In this document: one piece after another, positions 28,288 to 37,606 of the stretch
How the letters are laid out: every line of letters starts with the position of its first letter
Numbering within the stretch: the first letter of the stretch is position 1
Position numbers and translations under genes: made by a program
Notes under the pieces: generated by a model
Told to the model about the DNA's origin: nothing
Seen by the model: the letters and a program-made list of their open reading frames with translations, nothing else
Database searches by the model: none
DNA from: an uncultured Rhizobiaceae group bacterium
GTDB taxonomy: Bacteria; Pseudomonadota; Alphaproteobacteria; Rhizobiales; Rhizobiaceae
Assembly (NCBI GenBank): GCA_938010435.1
Contig: CALLUS010000009.1
Location: 124,001-188,000 of the forward strand
Length of the DNA stretch: 64,000 nucleotides
Direction: 5' to 3'

Positions 28288-29004
28288 TTATTCAGCCGGA
28301 GCAAACTCAACTTCTACATTCACCGCATCGCCCGGATAGTCTTGGGCTACTGCGGTAAAGCGACTGCGCTCACCGGCTTTCAAAGATGGTTTAGCCGCAG
28401 TGACAGTCCACGCATAGAGGTGTGCGTCACTTTTATTGCGCATAATCAGCTTGATGAGCGGAACGGGCACAGTATTGTCTGCCACGTTCTCAATTTCACC
28501 ACGCACGATGAGACGACGAATGCCATCTTCTTTCGTACGAGTTGTTACAACATTCGCGATTTCCAACCCGGGCGCCACAGACACAAGACCTGCTGCATCA
28601 TAAAGAGCCACTGTTTGTGGTGCTTTTTCCATCACAGTGTCGCGCATCACGATCGATCCTGTGATTGCTCCAATTCCAATGAACGCTGCAAGTGACATTA
28701 ATGTCAGGCGAGATTTTTTGGGTTTGGGTGCTGGCAATTTGTCCACGTAGATCGGGTCACGTTTTACAGAATCATCAACCGTACCTTCCACAATAACAGG
28801 GAGGTTTGTGTGTATCTTGTCGTCATTATTATCCAGAAGATCGTTCATGTCCGGTGTCATAGATGGTGCATCAATATGGGGTAGGGTAGACGCATCAAGC
28901 ACCCATTCATGTTCGCAATTGCCGCATTGCATAGGCCGTGACTTAGGGACATCTGCTGGCGGATCGCGAAAACGTGAGTCACATGAGGGACAAATAACAG
29001 TCAT
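28288..29004 (-). CDS. MJ0042-type zinc-ribbon membrane protein
   Basis: A 238-residue protein. The N-terminal zinc ribbon has cysteines 5, 8, 27 and 30 (CPSC and CGNC) in the MJ0042 pattern. A disordered acidic stretch follows, then one membrane helix near residues 130-150, then a C-terminal domain of about 85 residues resembling DUF3426-like extracytoplasmic domains. The start at 29004 has GAGG 5 bases upstream. Its function is not established. The gene stands divergent from ftsE. Confidence 0.82.
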   Translation of the reverse strand: MTVICPSCDSRFRDPPADVPKSRPMQCGNCEHEWVLDASTLPHIDAPSMTPDMNDLLDNNDDKIHTNLPVIVEGTVDDSVKRDPIYVDKLPAPKPKKSRLTLMSLAAFIGIGAITGSIVMRDTVMEKAPQTVALYDAAGLVSVAPGLEIANVVTTRTKEDGIRRLIVRGEIENVADNTVPVPLIKLIMRNKSDAHLYAWTVTAAKPSLKAGERSRFTAVAQDYPGDAVNVEVEFAPAE

Positions 29005-29175
29005 AGAAACCTCAAAAGGCAGTTTTGGCGCGTTTAGAAAACCGTGAGACTTTGGACTTGTCGGACGCGAACCAAACATGGTGAACAAATTCTTGCCAAA
29101 CCTACAGTCCAAATGGTTAACGCTTCGCTTACCATAATGACTTTGGGGAATTTAAACCTTGTGTTTGTGTGAGCG

Positions 29176-29192
29176 TTAAAGAAACATTAACC
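29176..29192 (+). promoter_or_regulatory. CtrA-type box upstream of ftsE (TTAA-N7-TTAACC)
   Basis: Exact gapped CtrA motif with the favoured CC extension, 53 bases before the ftsE start. It lies in the 240-base divergent gap between the zinc-ribbon gene and ftsE. A second partial TTAACG/CTTACC-like element sits nearby at about 29117-29133. Which of the two divergent genes it controls is not certain. Confidence 0.55.
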
Positions 29193-29244
29193 TTGGTCAA
29201 CGACTTGTTCGTGAGACCAATTTGGGCACCAATCGAGTATTCTA

Positions 29245-29904
29245 ATGATCCGCTTTGACACTGTTGGAATGCGATATGGAAGTGGCGAAGAAGTCCTCAA
29301 AGATATCAGTTTCGATATTGAACCCGGATCATTTCAATTTCTCACAGGGCCATCTGGTGCCGGTAAAACAAGTTTGTTGCGCTTGCTGTTCATGTCATTG
29401 AAACCGACTCGCGGCCTCATAAACGTATTTGGTAAAGATGCTGCAACACTCACCAGTGAAGAGCTTCCGGCAATTCGACGGCGTATTGGAATTGTGTTTC
29501 AAGATTTTCGCCTGCTTGATCATTTGACGCTTTATGAAAATGTGGCGCTGCCACTGCGTGTGCGTGGATATGAAGAACGCAGTTATCGGCGTGATGTCAT
29601 CGACTTGCTAAAATGGGTGGGATTGAGTGAACGTATTGACGCGTTTCCACCAATATTATCGGGTGGCGAAAAACAAAGAGCTGCTGTTGCGCGCGCATTA
29701 ATTGATCAACCAGAACTTTTATTGGCCGATGAGCCGACCGGTAATCTTGATCCAAATCTTGCTCGACGTTTGCTGCGGCTGTTCATTGAATTGAACCGCA
29801 GCGGTACATCTGTGGTGATTGCGACCCACGATCTCAATTTGATGGATCAATATGAAGCCCGCCGTTTGGTATTGAATGATGGGCGGTTGCAAATTTATGC
29901 CTGA
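29245..29904 (+). CDS. ftsE: Cell division ATP-binding protein FtsE
   Basis: ABC-type ATPase that pairs with FtsX to control septal peptidoglycan hydrolysis. The 219 residues carry Walker A GPSGAGKTS, the FtsE-type Q-loop VFQDFRLLDHLT, signature LSGGEKQR and Walker B LLADEPTGNLDP. Its end overlaps ftsX by 8 bases. Confidence 0.95.
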   Translation: MIRFDTVGMRYGSGEEVLKDISFDIEPGSFQFLTGPSGAGKTSLLRLLFMSLKPTRGLINVFGKDAATLTSEELPAIRRRIGIVFQDFRLLDHLTLYENVALPLRVRGYEERSYRRDVIDLLKWVGLSERIDAFPPILSGGEKQRAAVARALIDQPELLLADEPTGNLDPNLARRLLRLFIELNRSGTSVVIATHDLNLMDQYEARRLVLNDGRLQIYA

Positions 29905-30871
29905 TATCCAGAGCAAACTGCCTAAGCCGGTTGAGAAAACACCTGAAGGGGCTGAACACAAACAGCACTCAATTGTGCCACGCAGTTCGGTCTCTGGTTC
30001 CACGCTGACTTTGGTTGTGGCCATAATGGCGTTTCTCGCCAGCCTCACGTTGGGTGCGGTGTGGACGGTGAACGACACTGCCAAATCTTGGCAAAACGAT
30101 GTGTCCCGCGAAATTACAATTCAGGTACGCCCTGTGAATGGCGTTAATCTGGATGCGGCCTTGATATCCGCACGCCAGATAGCCGGCAGTTTTGCGGGTG
30201 TTCTTTCGGTGAGTGTTGTGGACAACGATGCTATGGAGGCCTTGCTGGAACCTTGGTTGGGTGGCGGTCTGAATTTAGCAGAATTACCGGTGCCGCGTTT
30301 GGTGAGTGTGACGATCGATGAAACCAATCCACCCGATATGGTGGCGATGGCTGCCCAATTGAAAGCGACTGTAGCGGGAGCAAGTTTGGACAATCATCGG
30401 GCTTGGATTGAGCGTCTTACAACAATGGCGCGAACGACAATTCTGACCGGCTTGTTGATCTTTGTGTTGATGATGGTAGCGACCGTACTGACCGTTGTAT
30501 TTGCAACGCGTGGTGCAATGGCTGGTAGCAAACACATTATTGAAGTGCTGCATTTTGTCGGAGCAGAACAATCCTATATTGCTACTCAATTTCAAAAACA
30601 CTTTCTGTTCCTTGGATTAAAGGGAGCATTGGCTGGCGGCGTCGTCGCCATTTTGTTTTTCCTGTTTATCGGTTGGTGGGCGTCTGGCGACCCTGCTGAC
30701 CCCGCATCCAATCAGGTGGAAGCATTGTTTGGGACGTTTGGAATTGGTGTTGGAGGGTATTTGAGTATTTTGCTGCTTATTTTTGTGATTTCAGTGCTGA
30801 CCGCACTGACATCGAGATTCACTGTATTGCGCCATGTGGGAACATTGGACCGCAGTTCAAGTGATGAGTGA
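29897..30871 (+). CDS. ftsX: Cell division protein FtsX
   Basis: Membrane partner of FtsE, 324 residues. A cytoplasmic N-terminal tail is followed by a first membrane helix (about 35-60), an extracytoplasmic domain (about 65-170) and three further helices in the FtsX/MacB arrangement. The ATG at 29897 overlaps the ftsE stop; an upstream in-frame ATG at 29876 would add 7 residues. Gene order ftsE-ftsX and size support the call although primary sequence conservation is low, as is usual for FtsX. Confidence 0.92.
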   Translation: MPDIQSKLPKPVEKTPEGAEHKQHSIVPRSSVSGSTLTLVVAIMAFLASLTLGAVWTVNDTAKSWQNDVSREITIQVRPVNGVNLDAALISARQIAGSFAGVLSVSVVDNDAMEALLEPWLGGGLNLAELPVPRLVSVTIDETNPPDMVAMAAQLKATVAGASLDNHRAWIERLTTMARTTILTGLLIFVLMMVATVLTVVFATRGAMAGSKHIIEVLHFVGAEQSYIATQFQKHFLFLGLKGALAGGVVAILFFLFIGWWASGDPADPASNQVEALFGTFGIGVGGYLSILLLIFVISVLTALTSRFTVLRHVGTLDRSSSDE

Positions 30872-31023
30872 ATTAAGTCTTGCAGTACATAAGGACTTGC
30901 GCTTACGGGAACATAAAGGAATATTGCAGCCTGTGCCTAAGTTGATGAATTTGCTGCAAAAGAGGGGTGGCGAATTTTGTAGCTAAATCAGACTGTTTGA
31001 CAGTCAACACGGACAAAAGTGGT

Positions 31024-31704
31024 ATGACCTCTTCTTCAACCAATATCACCCGAAAGACCGGGCGTCTTTTTAGCGGGCTTTTTCGATTTGCTATGAAGAT
31101 TGTTGTGCTGCTTATTTTTGTGGGTGGTGGGATGTTTGTGGGCGGGTTTCTCAAGTTTTCAAACACAGTGACGTCTTACAATATCCAACAAGAGGTTGCA
31201 AAAGCAGACGGTATTGTTGTTGTGACAGGTGGTTCTGCACGTATTGCAAAAGCATTGGACTTATTGGCGGCGAAAAAAGGAGAGCGATTGCTCATCTCGG
31301 GCGTGAACCCATTGACTAAAGCTGAAGATCTTCAAAAAATAAACCCGGTTCATAAAGACCTGTTCGGATGTTGTGTGGAGATTGAACGTGAGGCGGAAGA
31401 TACCGTTGGCAATGCGGCTGAAACCAAAAAATGGAATAGTGTGCAGAAGAATAAATCCTTGATTCTCGTCACCAGTAGCTATCACCTGCCGCGCAGTCTG
31501 CTTGAGTTTCGCCGTGCTATGCCTAACGTGAAATTTATTGGTTATCCTGTGCCGCTGGAAGAACTTCAGAGGGATGATTGGTGGAAAAATAGCGGCACAT
31601 TGCGATTGATGATTTTTGAATACATCAAATATGTGGGTGCTTGGTCCCGCAGCTTTGTCACTCCAAAGACGATACAATCGGTCAGATCATCTTTGTTTGA
31701 ATAG
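31024..31704 (+). CDS. YdcF family (DUF218) membrane protein
   Basis: About 226 residues. One membrane helix near residues 25-42 precedes a DUF218 Rossmann-like domain with DGIVVVTGGSARIAKALDLL, GERLLISGVNP, an acidic ED.VGNA.E segment and VTSSYHLPRSLLEFRR. Members related to SanA/ElyC act in envelope integrity or undecaprenyl-linked sugar handling, but no activity is firmly set. A GTG at 30967 gives a longer frame with GAGG too close to it, so the ATG at 31024 is preferred. It follows ftsX by 152 bases. Confidence 0.84.
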   Translation: MTSSSTNITRKTGRLFSGLFRFAMKIVVLLIFVGGGMFVGGFLKFSNTVTSYNIQQEVAKADGIVVVTGGSARIAKALDLLAAKKGERLLISGVNPLTKAEDLQKINPVHKDLFGCCVEIEREAEDTVGNAAETKKWNSVQKNKSLILVTSSYHLPRSLLEFRRAMPNVKFIGYPVPLEELQRDDWWKNSGTLRLMIFEYIKYVGAWSRSFVTPKTIQSVRSSLFE

Positions 31705-31782
31705 CCGTCGATCGAACGGTACTTTCCGTAAGCATGCAAACGCTCTAAAGCATTCGTTATCGCACAATCTGACCGTTATCTT

Positions 31783-32577
31783 ATGCTTTTCCTACGTTCG
31801 TTTATTTTTAATGTTCTTTGGTACATTAACATTCTCCTGCAGATGATATTGCAGGCGCCTTTTTATTTCTTTCTGAATCATAAAAATGCGACAATGGTTC
31901 CACGGCGCTGGGGGTGGAGTTCGCATTGGCTGCATCGTGTAATTTGTGGCACGCACAATGAGATAAAGGGTTTGGAGAACATACCTGATGGTGGATGCTT
32001 GATTGCATCGAAGCATCAATCGATTTGGGAATTTTATGCGCTCAATTCAGCGCTAACCAACTCGGCCTTTGTCTTGAAAGCGGAGTTGATGAAAATTCCA
32101 TTTTTCGGCTGGTATGTCGCCAAACTCAGGCATATCCCTATCCGCCGAGGTGATAAAGGCAAAGCCCTTCGGAGGATGACGATAGATGCGAAAGAACGCA
32201 TCGCTGAAGGACGCCAAATTCTGATCTTCCCGGAAGGCACACGTAAAGTTCCCGGTCAGGAAACTGATTACAGATATGGCATCACGAGGCTCTATTTGGA
32301 GTTGAATTGTCCAGTTGTTCCAGTCGCTTTGAATTCCGGCCTCTATTGGCCGCGTCGTAAATTCATTCGGCACCCTGGTATTATTAGAGCCGAGTTCATG
32401 GAGCCAATTATGCCTGGTCTCACTGGCAAAGAATTTTCAGTGGAATTAGAACGTCGTATCGAAGAAGGATGTGATCGCCAATATCTGGCAGCGTCTCGAG
32501 ACACAGTTGTGCCGCCTCTTTCTGACGCTGTTTTGGAGCGAATTGAATTGGCAAAAATACGAGAACAGAAAAATTAA
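31783..32577 (+). CDS. plsC: 1-acyl-sn-glycerol-3-phosphate acyltransferase (PlsC-like)
   Basis: A 264-residue membrane-associated acyltransferase that makes phosphatidic acid. An N-terminal hydrophobic segment (about 5-30) is followed by the catalytic block KHQSIWE, an H-x4-E variant of H-x4-D frequent in proteobacterial PlsC proteins. The acceptor motif FPEGTR and the later block CPVVPVALNSG are also present. No strong ribosome binding site is visible. It lies in line with ftsE-ftsX-ydcF, a common rhizobial order. Confidence 0.9.
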   Translation: MLFLRSFIFNVLWYINILLQMILQAPFYFFLNHKNATMVPRRWGWSSHWLHRVICGTHNEIKGLENIPDGGCLIASKHQSIWEFYALNSALTNSAFVLKAELMKIPFFGWYVAKLRHIPIRRGDKGKALRRMTIDAKERIAEGRQILIFPEGTRKVPGQETDYRYGITRLYLELNCPVVPVALNSGLYWPRRKFIRHPGIIRAEFMEPIMPGLTGKEFSVELERRIEEGCDRQYLAASRDTVVPPLSDAVLERIELAKIREQKN

Positions 32578-32586
32578 AACAATTTT

Positions 32587-32625
32587 GTTCTTGTAATGTT
32601 CTGTTAATTTGTTCTAGTTATGTTC
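32587..32625 (+). promoter_or_regulatory. Two tandem LexA boxes (GTTC-N7-GTTC twice)
   Basis: Two exact copies of the alphaproteobacterial LexA direct repeat: GTTC at 32587 and 32598, then GTTC at 32611 and 32622, each pair separated by exactly 7 bases. They occupy the gap between plsC and the small gene at 32647 and end 22 bases before its start, so LexA bound here would block transcription. One such box is expected about twice by chance in the window on either strand; two within 39 bases of one promoter is not. Confidence 0.85.
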
Positions 32626-32646
32626 TCTTTAGCACAGGAGGACATT

Positions 32647-33009
32647 ATGTTTTTTCAAGACACTTTATTTCCACAATCTCAGCCGCATCTGCAGCTCGGA
32701 CAAATTGCAGATCATGGCTTTTGCGAGCCTGTTAAACTCATTCCATCTGTCGCAGAAGAAGCTGGCTTGGGCCAATTTGTTTACATGCGAGGCGTTTCTG
32801 GAAAACGATATGTGTTCTCAGCCATAAGCCATGAGCAAACAGTCTTGTATGACAATGCCTTATTTGCTGCGTCGACGAAACATAGCCCTAATGCAGATTT
32901 GGTTTCTAGCCACAAAGACCTACGCGCCGACCATACTTGCGTTTATGTTCATCTGCTTGCAGATGATGATGCAAACACTGTTGTGGCTGACCTGCGTCCA
33001 GTTCAGTAA
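32647..33009 (+). CDS. Uncharacterised 120-residue protein, probable SOS gene
   Basis: I do not recognise a family. The protein is small, soluble, mildly acidic and without signal peptide or membrane helix. Notable segments are the hydrophobic-aromatic start MFFQDTLFPQ, the middle block FVYMRGVSGKRYVFSAIS, and the C-terminal CVYVHLLADDDANTVVADLR, which looks like a beta strand ending in a polar tail. The start is certain: AGGAGG lies 5 bases before the ATG. Two LexA boxes overlap its promoter, so it should be induced by DNA damage. It ends 11 bases from the convergent ChaC-like gene and has its own promoter. Candidate roles, all inference, are cell-division delay or a repair accessory factor. 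Confidence 0.85.
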   Translation: MFFQDTLFPQSQPHLQLGQIADHGFCEPVKLIPSVAEEAGLGQFVYMRGVSGKRYVFSAISHEQTVLYDNALFAASTKHSPNADLVSSHKDLRADHTCVYVHLLADDDANTVVADLRPVQ

Positions 33010-33020
33010 GAATCCGAGTT

Positions 33021-33560
33021 CTAAAAAGTGCGAAGATTAACGCCGATGCGTTGCATCAATTCATCGCGAATATTCATTTTTTCCAACTGCGCTACTGTGT
33101 CCAGGAAATAGCCTTCGTTTGGACCGGAGCCACCGCGCGCGCCTTTGATTTGATTGATCAACTTCTCAAAAGACAGTTTGCCTGCATATTGTTCGTGCTC
33201 TGTATCAACAATATAAGTCACAGCTTCAGTTTTTTCACCAGATGGTAGTTCGATGGTTCGGGTGGTTTCTAAATATACATTTGTCACAAGTTCGCGGGCT
33301 CTCAAATAATCGAGTGTTTGTTCCTGCAGATCTTTTGACACCCGAAACGCCATCCCGTTGCATGTACCGCCGTGGTCTAAACCGAGCACAATCCCAGGTC
33401 GTTCTGGTGTGCCGCGATGAACCCATGAATAGATGCAGGGCGAGCGGTGTAATCCATCCAATTTCGCCTGAACCGCTTTTTCAAATTCAAAGCCAGGATT
33501 CCACATTAAAGATCCGTAGCCGAATACCCAAAAATGGTGGTTGTTCATTTGTGTGTTCAT
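33021..33560 (-). CDS. ChaC-like gamma-glutamylcyclotransferase
   Basis: About 179 residues. FWVFGYGSLMWNPGF carries the family's nucleotide-like YGSL loop; GTCNGMAFRV and a conserved EGYF...L end region follow. ChaC enzymes split glutathione into 5-oxoproline and Cys-Gly in the cytosol. The start is uncertain: ATGs at 33560 and 33548 fit family length. An ATG at 33656 has a better AAGGG site and would overlap the divergent DUF2125 gene by 11 bases. Confidence 0.85.
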   Translation of the reverse strand: MNTQMNNHHFWVFGYGSLMWNPGFEFEKAVQAKLDGLHRSPCIYSWVHRGTPERPGIVLGLDHGGTCNGMAFRVSKDLQEQTLDYLRARELVTNVYLETTRTIELPSGEKTEAVTYIVDTEHEQYAGKLSFEKLINQIKGARGGSGPNEGYFLDTVAQLEKMNIRDELMQRIGVNLRTF

Positions 33561-33645
33561 CAATTGACCATAGTTTGATAGAAATGTCCGCAGCGGCGTA
33601 GCAACTGTTCTGCGTTCAAGCAAATCACCGATCCATGAGGTAAGA

Positions 33646-34680
33646 ATGAAACGCATTATCCCTTTCCGCTGGCTTCGGATTCTGATTTGGCTTTTTATCG
33701 TTTTGGCAATCATCTGGACTGTCGTCTGGTTTGTTGCTTCAAGTTGGCTCGACAATAGAGTCACCTCACTCACAACATTTCTGGAAGATCGTGGTACCAG
33801 CATTGAATGTGCCAATCGATCTGTGACGGGTTTTCCGTTTTCCATGAAGGTCAATTGTGAAGCAATTTCAGTTGAAACGGTGCGTGGGACGGAACGCGCT
33901 GATGCTGGAGCAGTGTCTACCGGCGCAAATATCCTTGAACCTGATGTTTTGGTTACGCAATTACAGTCGCCATTTGTGACCTATGTAGGTGGTAAAAAAC
34001 TGCAAGCAAACTGGTCACGTTTGCAAACCAAAATTGATGGCAATCTGCAAGGTGGTATTGATGGTGTGGAACTTGGAGGTAGTCGGATCAAAATAAAGAG
34101 GGACAAGGTTGATCTGTCTTTCAAATCTCAATTTGCAAGAATGAATCCGGTAAGTTGGAATAAAAAAGTTGATGAGAAAAGCACCTCACTCCGTCTAAGC
34201 ATTGTGGCAAAGCAATTTGAAATGAAAATTGCAGATGGGGTAAGTGCACCACCAATGGATATAAGAGGCGTTGCTACTCTGCAGGACGGCTATTTAGACA
34301 TGGTGGATCGTCGTTTAACTATGCATGCATTGCTGGCTGATGGTGCCAAAATTCGCCTGTCGAACCTGCTCTTATCCTTTGCCGGTGGTGGACAACTCGG
34401 GTTTTCCGGTCCGATTACATTGTCCAAAAATGGACTGATCAGTGGCAAGGTTCGTATGGGTATAACTGAATCTAAATCAGTTGCTGCTTGGGCTCGCCAG
34501 ATTCATCCTAACCTTGAGCAGGTCGTTGCAGGCCTCGGACAAGCTGCTTCCGGTATGGGGAAACCTTTAAAAATTGCTGGAAAAGAGATGCGCACTATTT
34601 CGGTGAAAATAAAACGGGGTGAAGTGCGTCTCGGATTTATTAAACTTGGCAAAATCCCGCGCCTTCAGTTTAATCAATAA
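33646..34680 (+). CDS. DUF2125 domain-containing protein
   Basis: A 344-residue protein with an uncleaved-looking N-terminal membrane helix (about 10-30), followed by a long beta-rich extracytoplasmic domain typical of DUF2125. The block FLEDRGTSIECANRSVTGFPFSMKVNC and the late GQLGFSGPITLSKNGLI.GKVRM are characteristic. Its function is not established. GAGG lies 6 bases before the ATG. Divergent from the ChaC-like gene. Confidence 0.85.
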   Translation: MKRIIPFRWLRILIWLFIVLAIIWTVVWFVASSWLDNRVTSLTTFLEDRGTSIECANRSVTGFPFSMKVNCEAISVETVRGTERADAGAVSTGANILEPDVLVTQLQSPFVTYVGGKKLQANWSRLQTKIDGNLQGGIDGVELGGSRIKIKRDKVDLSFKSQFARMNPVSWNKKVDEKSTSLRLSIVAKQFEMKIADGVSAPPMDIRGVATLQDGYLDMVDRRLTMHALLADGAKIRLSNLLLSFAGGGQLGFSGPITLSKNGLISGKVRMGITESKSVAAWARQIHPNLEQVVAGLGQAASGMGKPLKIAGKEMRTISVKIKRGEVRLGFIKLGKIPRLQFNQ

Positions 34681-34692
34681 CGCAAATTACCA

Positions 34693-35691
34693 CTAATTTC
34701 TCTCCAACCATTCAAATTCCAAATAGAGAGTGCGTTGAAGAGGAAATAGATTGTTGTCTGAGATTAATGCCAATTTGAGTTTGTTGTTAGTAGTTCGAAA
34801 CACGGACATGCCTTCCATGTTGTCGATCCATTGACCATCATTCAATTCCAATATGACTTTACCAGTGGCGAGATTGCCTGCTGATATCATGGTCGAAGAA
34901 ATTTGACGCACACGAGCTCTTGCTCCTGTAGCTAAAGAAAACCGTCTTTCTAAAAGCAGTAAGTCGCCATTCATCATGAAGGCGGCATCCGTTATCAAAA
35001 AACTATCGAACAGCGGAATTTGAAATTCATTCCATGTTTCCGATTGGCGAAAAAATGCACGTGCGTGACCGTCTTCGTTGGGACTGAACTCGCTTACAGC
35101 TACCAGATCAAACGTCAAACCGGCTTCTGGTGGTGCCGCTGCAATCGCTTCAAGTGCGAAATTGCTCTTTAAGCTTTTTGTGAATTCCGTATGAGGCACC
35201 AATTGCGATGATTGTATGTTTTGGGATGAATTCCTCTGATAGGAAATGATGCGGGAGTCTTGTTCTAAGGAAATGAAGATTTCGCTTTTTCCTATCGCCA
35301 TACCCTCAGCATCGGCCATCCATTTGTTTTGAAATTGCTTTCCATCGGCATTCAGTAAAGGTGAAATGGAAGCATCTGAAAGGCCGGTTGGTCGCCCCAA
35401 TTTGTTGCGATCAATCTTGCCGATCACCCAAAACCCTGTATCCGTGATCGCTGTGACTTGGTTTGTCTTGCTTACGTTGAGCGCAGATAAGCCGCCAAAA
35501 TTTTTATTTTTGGAACGTAGAACCAACCCTCCTACAAACTTAAGGTCGCCAAAATTTGTTCGGCCCGCGTCTTTTAAGTCTAGGTTTTGGATGATTTGTG
35601 CGTTGATTTCTAAACGGTCATGAGCGCGGGCTGTGTTGAACTGCAAAGTCAGGAAAAAACACGCCAGTAAGATAGCAAAGCGTGCAAGCAT
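34693..35691 (-). CDS. Secreted esterase-like activity of phytase family protein
   Basis: A 332-residue protein with a signal peptide (1-23, cleavage after ARA) and a beta-propeller-like phytase-like domain (PF13449 type): FVGGLVLRS...FGGLSAL, ITDTGFWVIG and the block ADAEGMAI. Members are periplasmic or secreted; the natural substrate is unknown. The start overlaps the cobT stop as TAATG, so it is co-translated with cobT, although it has no known role in cobalamin synthesis. Confidence 0.82.
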   Translation of the reverse strand: MLARFAILLACFFLTLQFNTARAHDRLEINAQIIQNLDLKDAGRTNFGDLKFVGGLVLRSKNKNFGGLSALNVSKTNQVTAITDTGFWVIGKIDRNKLGRPTGLSDASISPLLNADGKQFQNKWMADAEGMAIGKSEIFISLEQDSRIISYQRNSSQNIQSSQLVPHTEFTKSLKSNFALEAIAAAPPEAGLTFDLVAVSEFSPNEDGHARAFFRQSETWNEFQIPLFDSFLITDAAFMMNGDLLLLERRFSLATGARARVRQISSTMISAGNLATGKVILELNDGQWIDNMEGMSVFRTTNNKLKLALISDNNLFPLQRTLYLEFEWLERN

Positions 35692-37601
35692 TATCCAACC
35701 ATGCCTTCGGCTCTGCGGCGTTTTGGGCGGCGTTTGGTTGGACCTTGCTCTTCAAACAATGCAGCCAATTGTTCTGTCATGGCGCCAGCCAGTTCTTCCG
35801 CATCCACAATTGTCACCGCGCGTTTGTAATAGCGGGTTACATCGTGACCGATGCCAATCGCCATCAATTCAACCGGCGAATTGGTTTCAATGTCTTCAAT
35901 GACATGGCGCAAATGGCGTTCCAGATAGTTGCCCGGATTTACAGACAGCGTGGAATCATCCACGGGAGCGCCGTCGGAAATCATCATCATGATTTTACGT
36001 TGTTCAGGACGATTGATGATCCGCTCGTGCGCCCATTCAAGCGCTTCGCCATCAATGTTTTCTTTCAGCAATCCTTCGCGCATCATCAAACCAAGATTCT
36101 TGCGTGAGCGCCGCCAAGGCGCGTCGGCCGCCTTATAAATGATATGGCGTAAATCGTTCAACCGGCCCGGGTTCGCGGGCTTGCCATCTTTCAACCAAGT
36201 TTCGCGTGATTGGCCACCTTTCCAAGCCTTGGTGGTGAAGCCAAGAATTTCAACTTTGACGCCACACCGTTCCAATGTACGGGCCAGAATGTCAGCACAT
36301 GTGGCGGCAACGGTGATCGGACGACCGCGCATGGAGCCTGAATTATCAAGCAGCAAGGTGACAACGGTATCGCGGAAATCCGTATCTCGCTCCATCTTAA
36401 AGGAAAGCGGTGCGGTGCGGTCTGTCACGATTCGGGTGAGGCGTGCTGAATCGAGATAACCCTCTTCAAGGTCAAAGTCCCAGCCGCGATTTTGTTGTGC
36501 CATCAAGCGACGCTGCAACTTGTTGGCAAGTCGCCCCACGACGCTTTGTAAATGAGCAAGCTGTTTGTCTAAGAAAGCACGAAGGCGTTCCAGTTCCGCA
36601 TCATCACAAAGCTCTTCCGCTCGTATCTCTTCATCATGGGCATCAGAGAAAAACTTGTAGTCGGATTTTGGCGGTAAGTTTGACAACGGCATATCTGGAC
36701 GTTGCGCTTCGCCAGGTGTTTCGGCTTGCTCGTCATTGTCGTCCAACATTTCCTCGCCAGTGGATTCTGACGCTTCCATTTCACCAGCTTCTTGCTCGTC
36801 ACCATCAGCTTCAGAATCATCAGGAGCAGCTTCTTCTGTTCCTGTCGCTTCTTCGTTTTCACGCTCCATCTCGTCTTGAGATTCTTGGGAGTCATCTTCT
36901 TCGTCCGATGATTCATCATCATTATCGGTCGGATCATTGCCCAATTCATCAGCCATTTCCAATTGCGCAATAAGATCGCGGGTGGCTTCTGCAAAGGCGT
37001 TTTGGTCTTCCAACTGCTCATCAAGATTGTCAAAAGCTTCGCCAGCGCGCTCTTCGATCCAGCCGCGCCACAGGTCAACAACGTTCTCGGCTGATTTAGG
37101 TGGTTTTCGCCCTGTGATTTTCTCACGAACCAAAAGTGCAACCGCATCTTCCAACGGGGCATCGTCGCGCGTGGTCGCGTCTGCAATGCCAGAGCGCATG
37201 TATTTGTCTTCCAACATCATATCGATGTTGTCGGCCATGCCCGCCATTGCATTGGAGCCAATGGCTTCACAACGCGCCTGCTCTACGGCATTGAACACAG
37301 CACGGGCATTGTCGCCTACGGGCAGGTGTTGTGCATGAACTGATGTATCGTGCTTGGCGCGACGTAAGGCCATGGAATCTGCTAAGCCACGCGTAACAGC
37401 GACTTCTGCTGCCGATGGGTTCTTTGAAGGATCAGGCAAACGTACACGATCACCGGACATGCCCGGCTTGTCGCGTCCATAGGTGATTTCCAATTCAGCT
37501 TCTTGCGCGATTGCACGCATACAGCCAGCCACCGATTGCTTCAGTGGCTCCACATCCAATATGGATTCATTGTTTCCGGAATTATCACCTATGCGTGCCA
37601 T
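35691..37601 (-). CDS. cobT: Aerobic cobaltochelatase subunit CobT
   Basis: A 636-residue protein of the oxygen-dependent cobalamin pathway. Together with CobN and CobS it inserts cobalt into hydrogenobyrinate a,c-diamide. An N-terminal helical domain is followed by a very acidic linker (about 210-310, rich in Asp, Glu and Ser) and a C-terminal von Willebrand A domain whose metal site DNSGSM is at 419-424. It begins 5 bases after the cobS stop. CobN is not in the window, as is usual in Rhizobiales, where cobS-cobT lies apart. Confidence 0.95.
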   Translation of the reverse strand: MARIGDNSGNNESILDVEPLKQSVAGCMRAIAQEAELEITYGRDKPGMSGDRVRLPDPSKNPSAAEVAVTRGLADSMALRRAKHDTSVHAQHLPVGDNARAVFNAVEQARCEAIGSNAMAGMADNIDMMLEDKYMRSGIADATTRDDAPLEDAVALLVREKITGRKPPKSAENVVDLWRGWIEERAGEAFDNLDEQLEDQNAFAEATRDLIAQLEMADELGNDPTDNDDESSDEEDDSQESQDEMERENEEATGTEEAAPDDSEADGDEQEAGEMEASESTGEEMLDDNDEQAETPGEAQRPDMPLSNLPPKSDYKFFSDAHDEEIRAEELCDDAELERLRAFLDKQLAHLQSVVGRLANKLQRRLMAQQNRGWDFDLEEGYLDSARLTRIVTDRTAPLSFKMERDTDFRDTVVTLLLDNSGSMRGRPITVAATCADILARTLERCGVKVEILGFTTKAWKGGQSRETWLKDGKPANPGRLNDLRHIIYKAADAPWRRSRKNLGLMMREGLLKENIDGEALEWAHERIINRPEQRKIMMMISDGAPVDDSTLSVNPGNYLERHLRHVIEDIETNSPVELMAIGIGHDVTRYYKRAVTIVDAEELAGAMTEQLAALFEEQGPTKRRPKRRRAEGMVG

Positions 37602-37606
37602 TGAAC

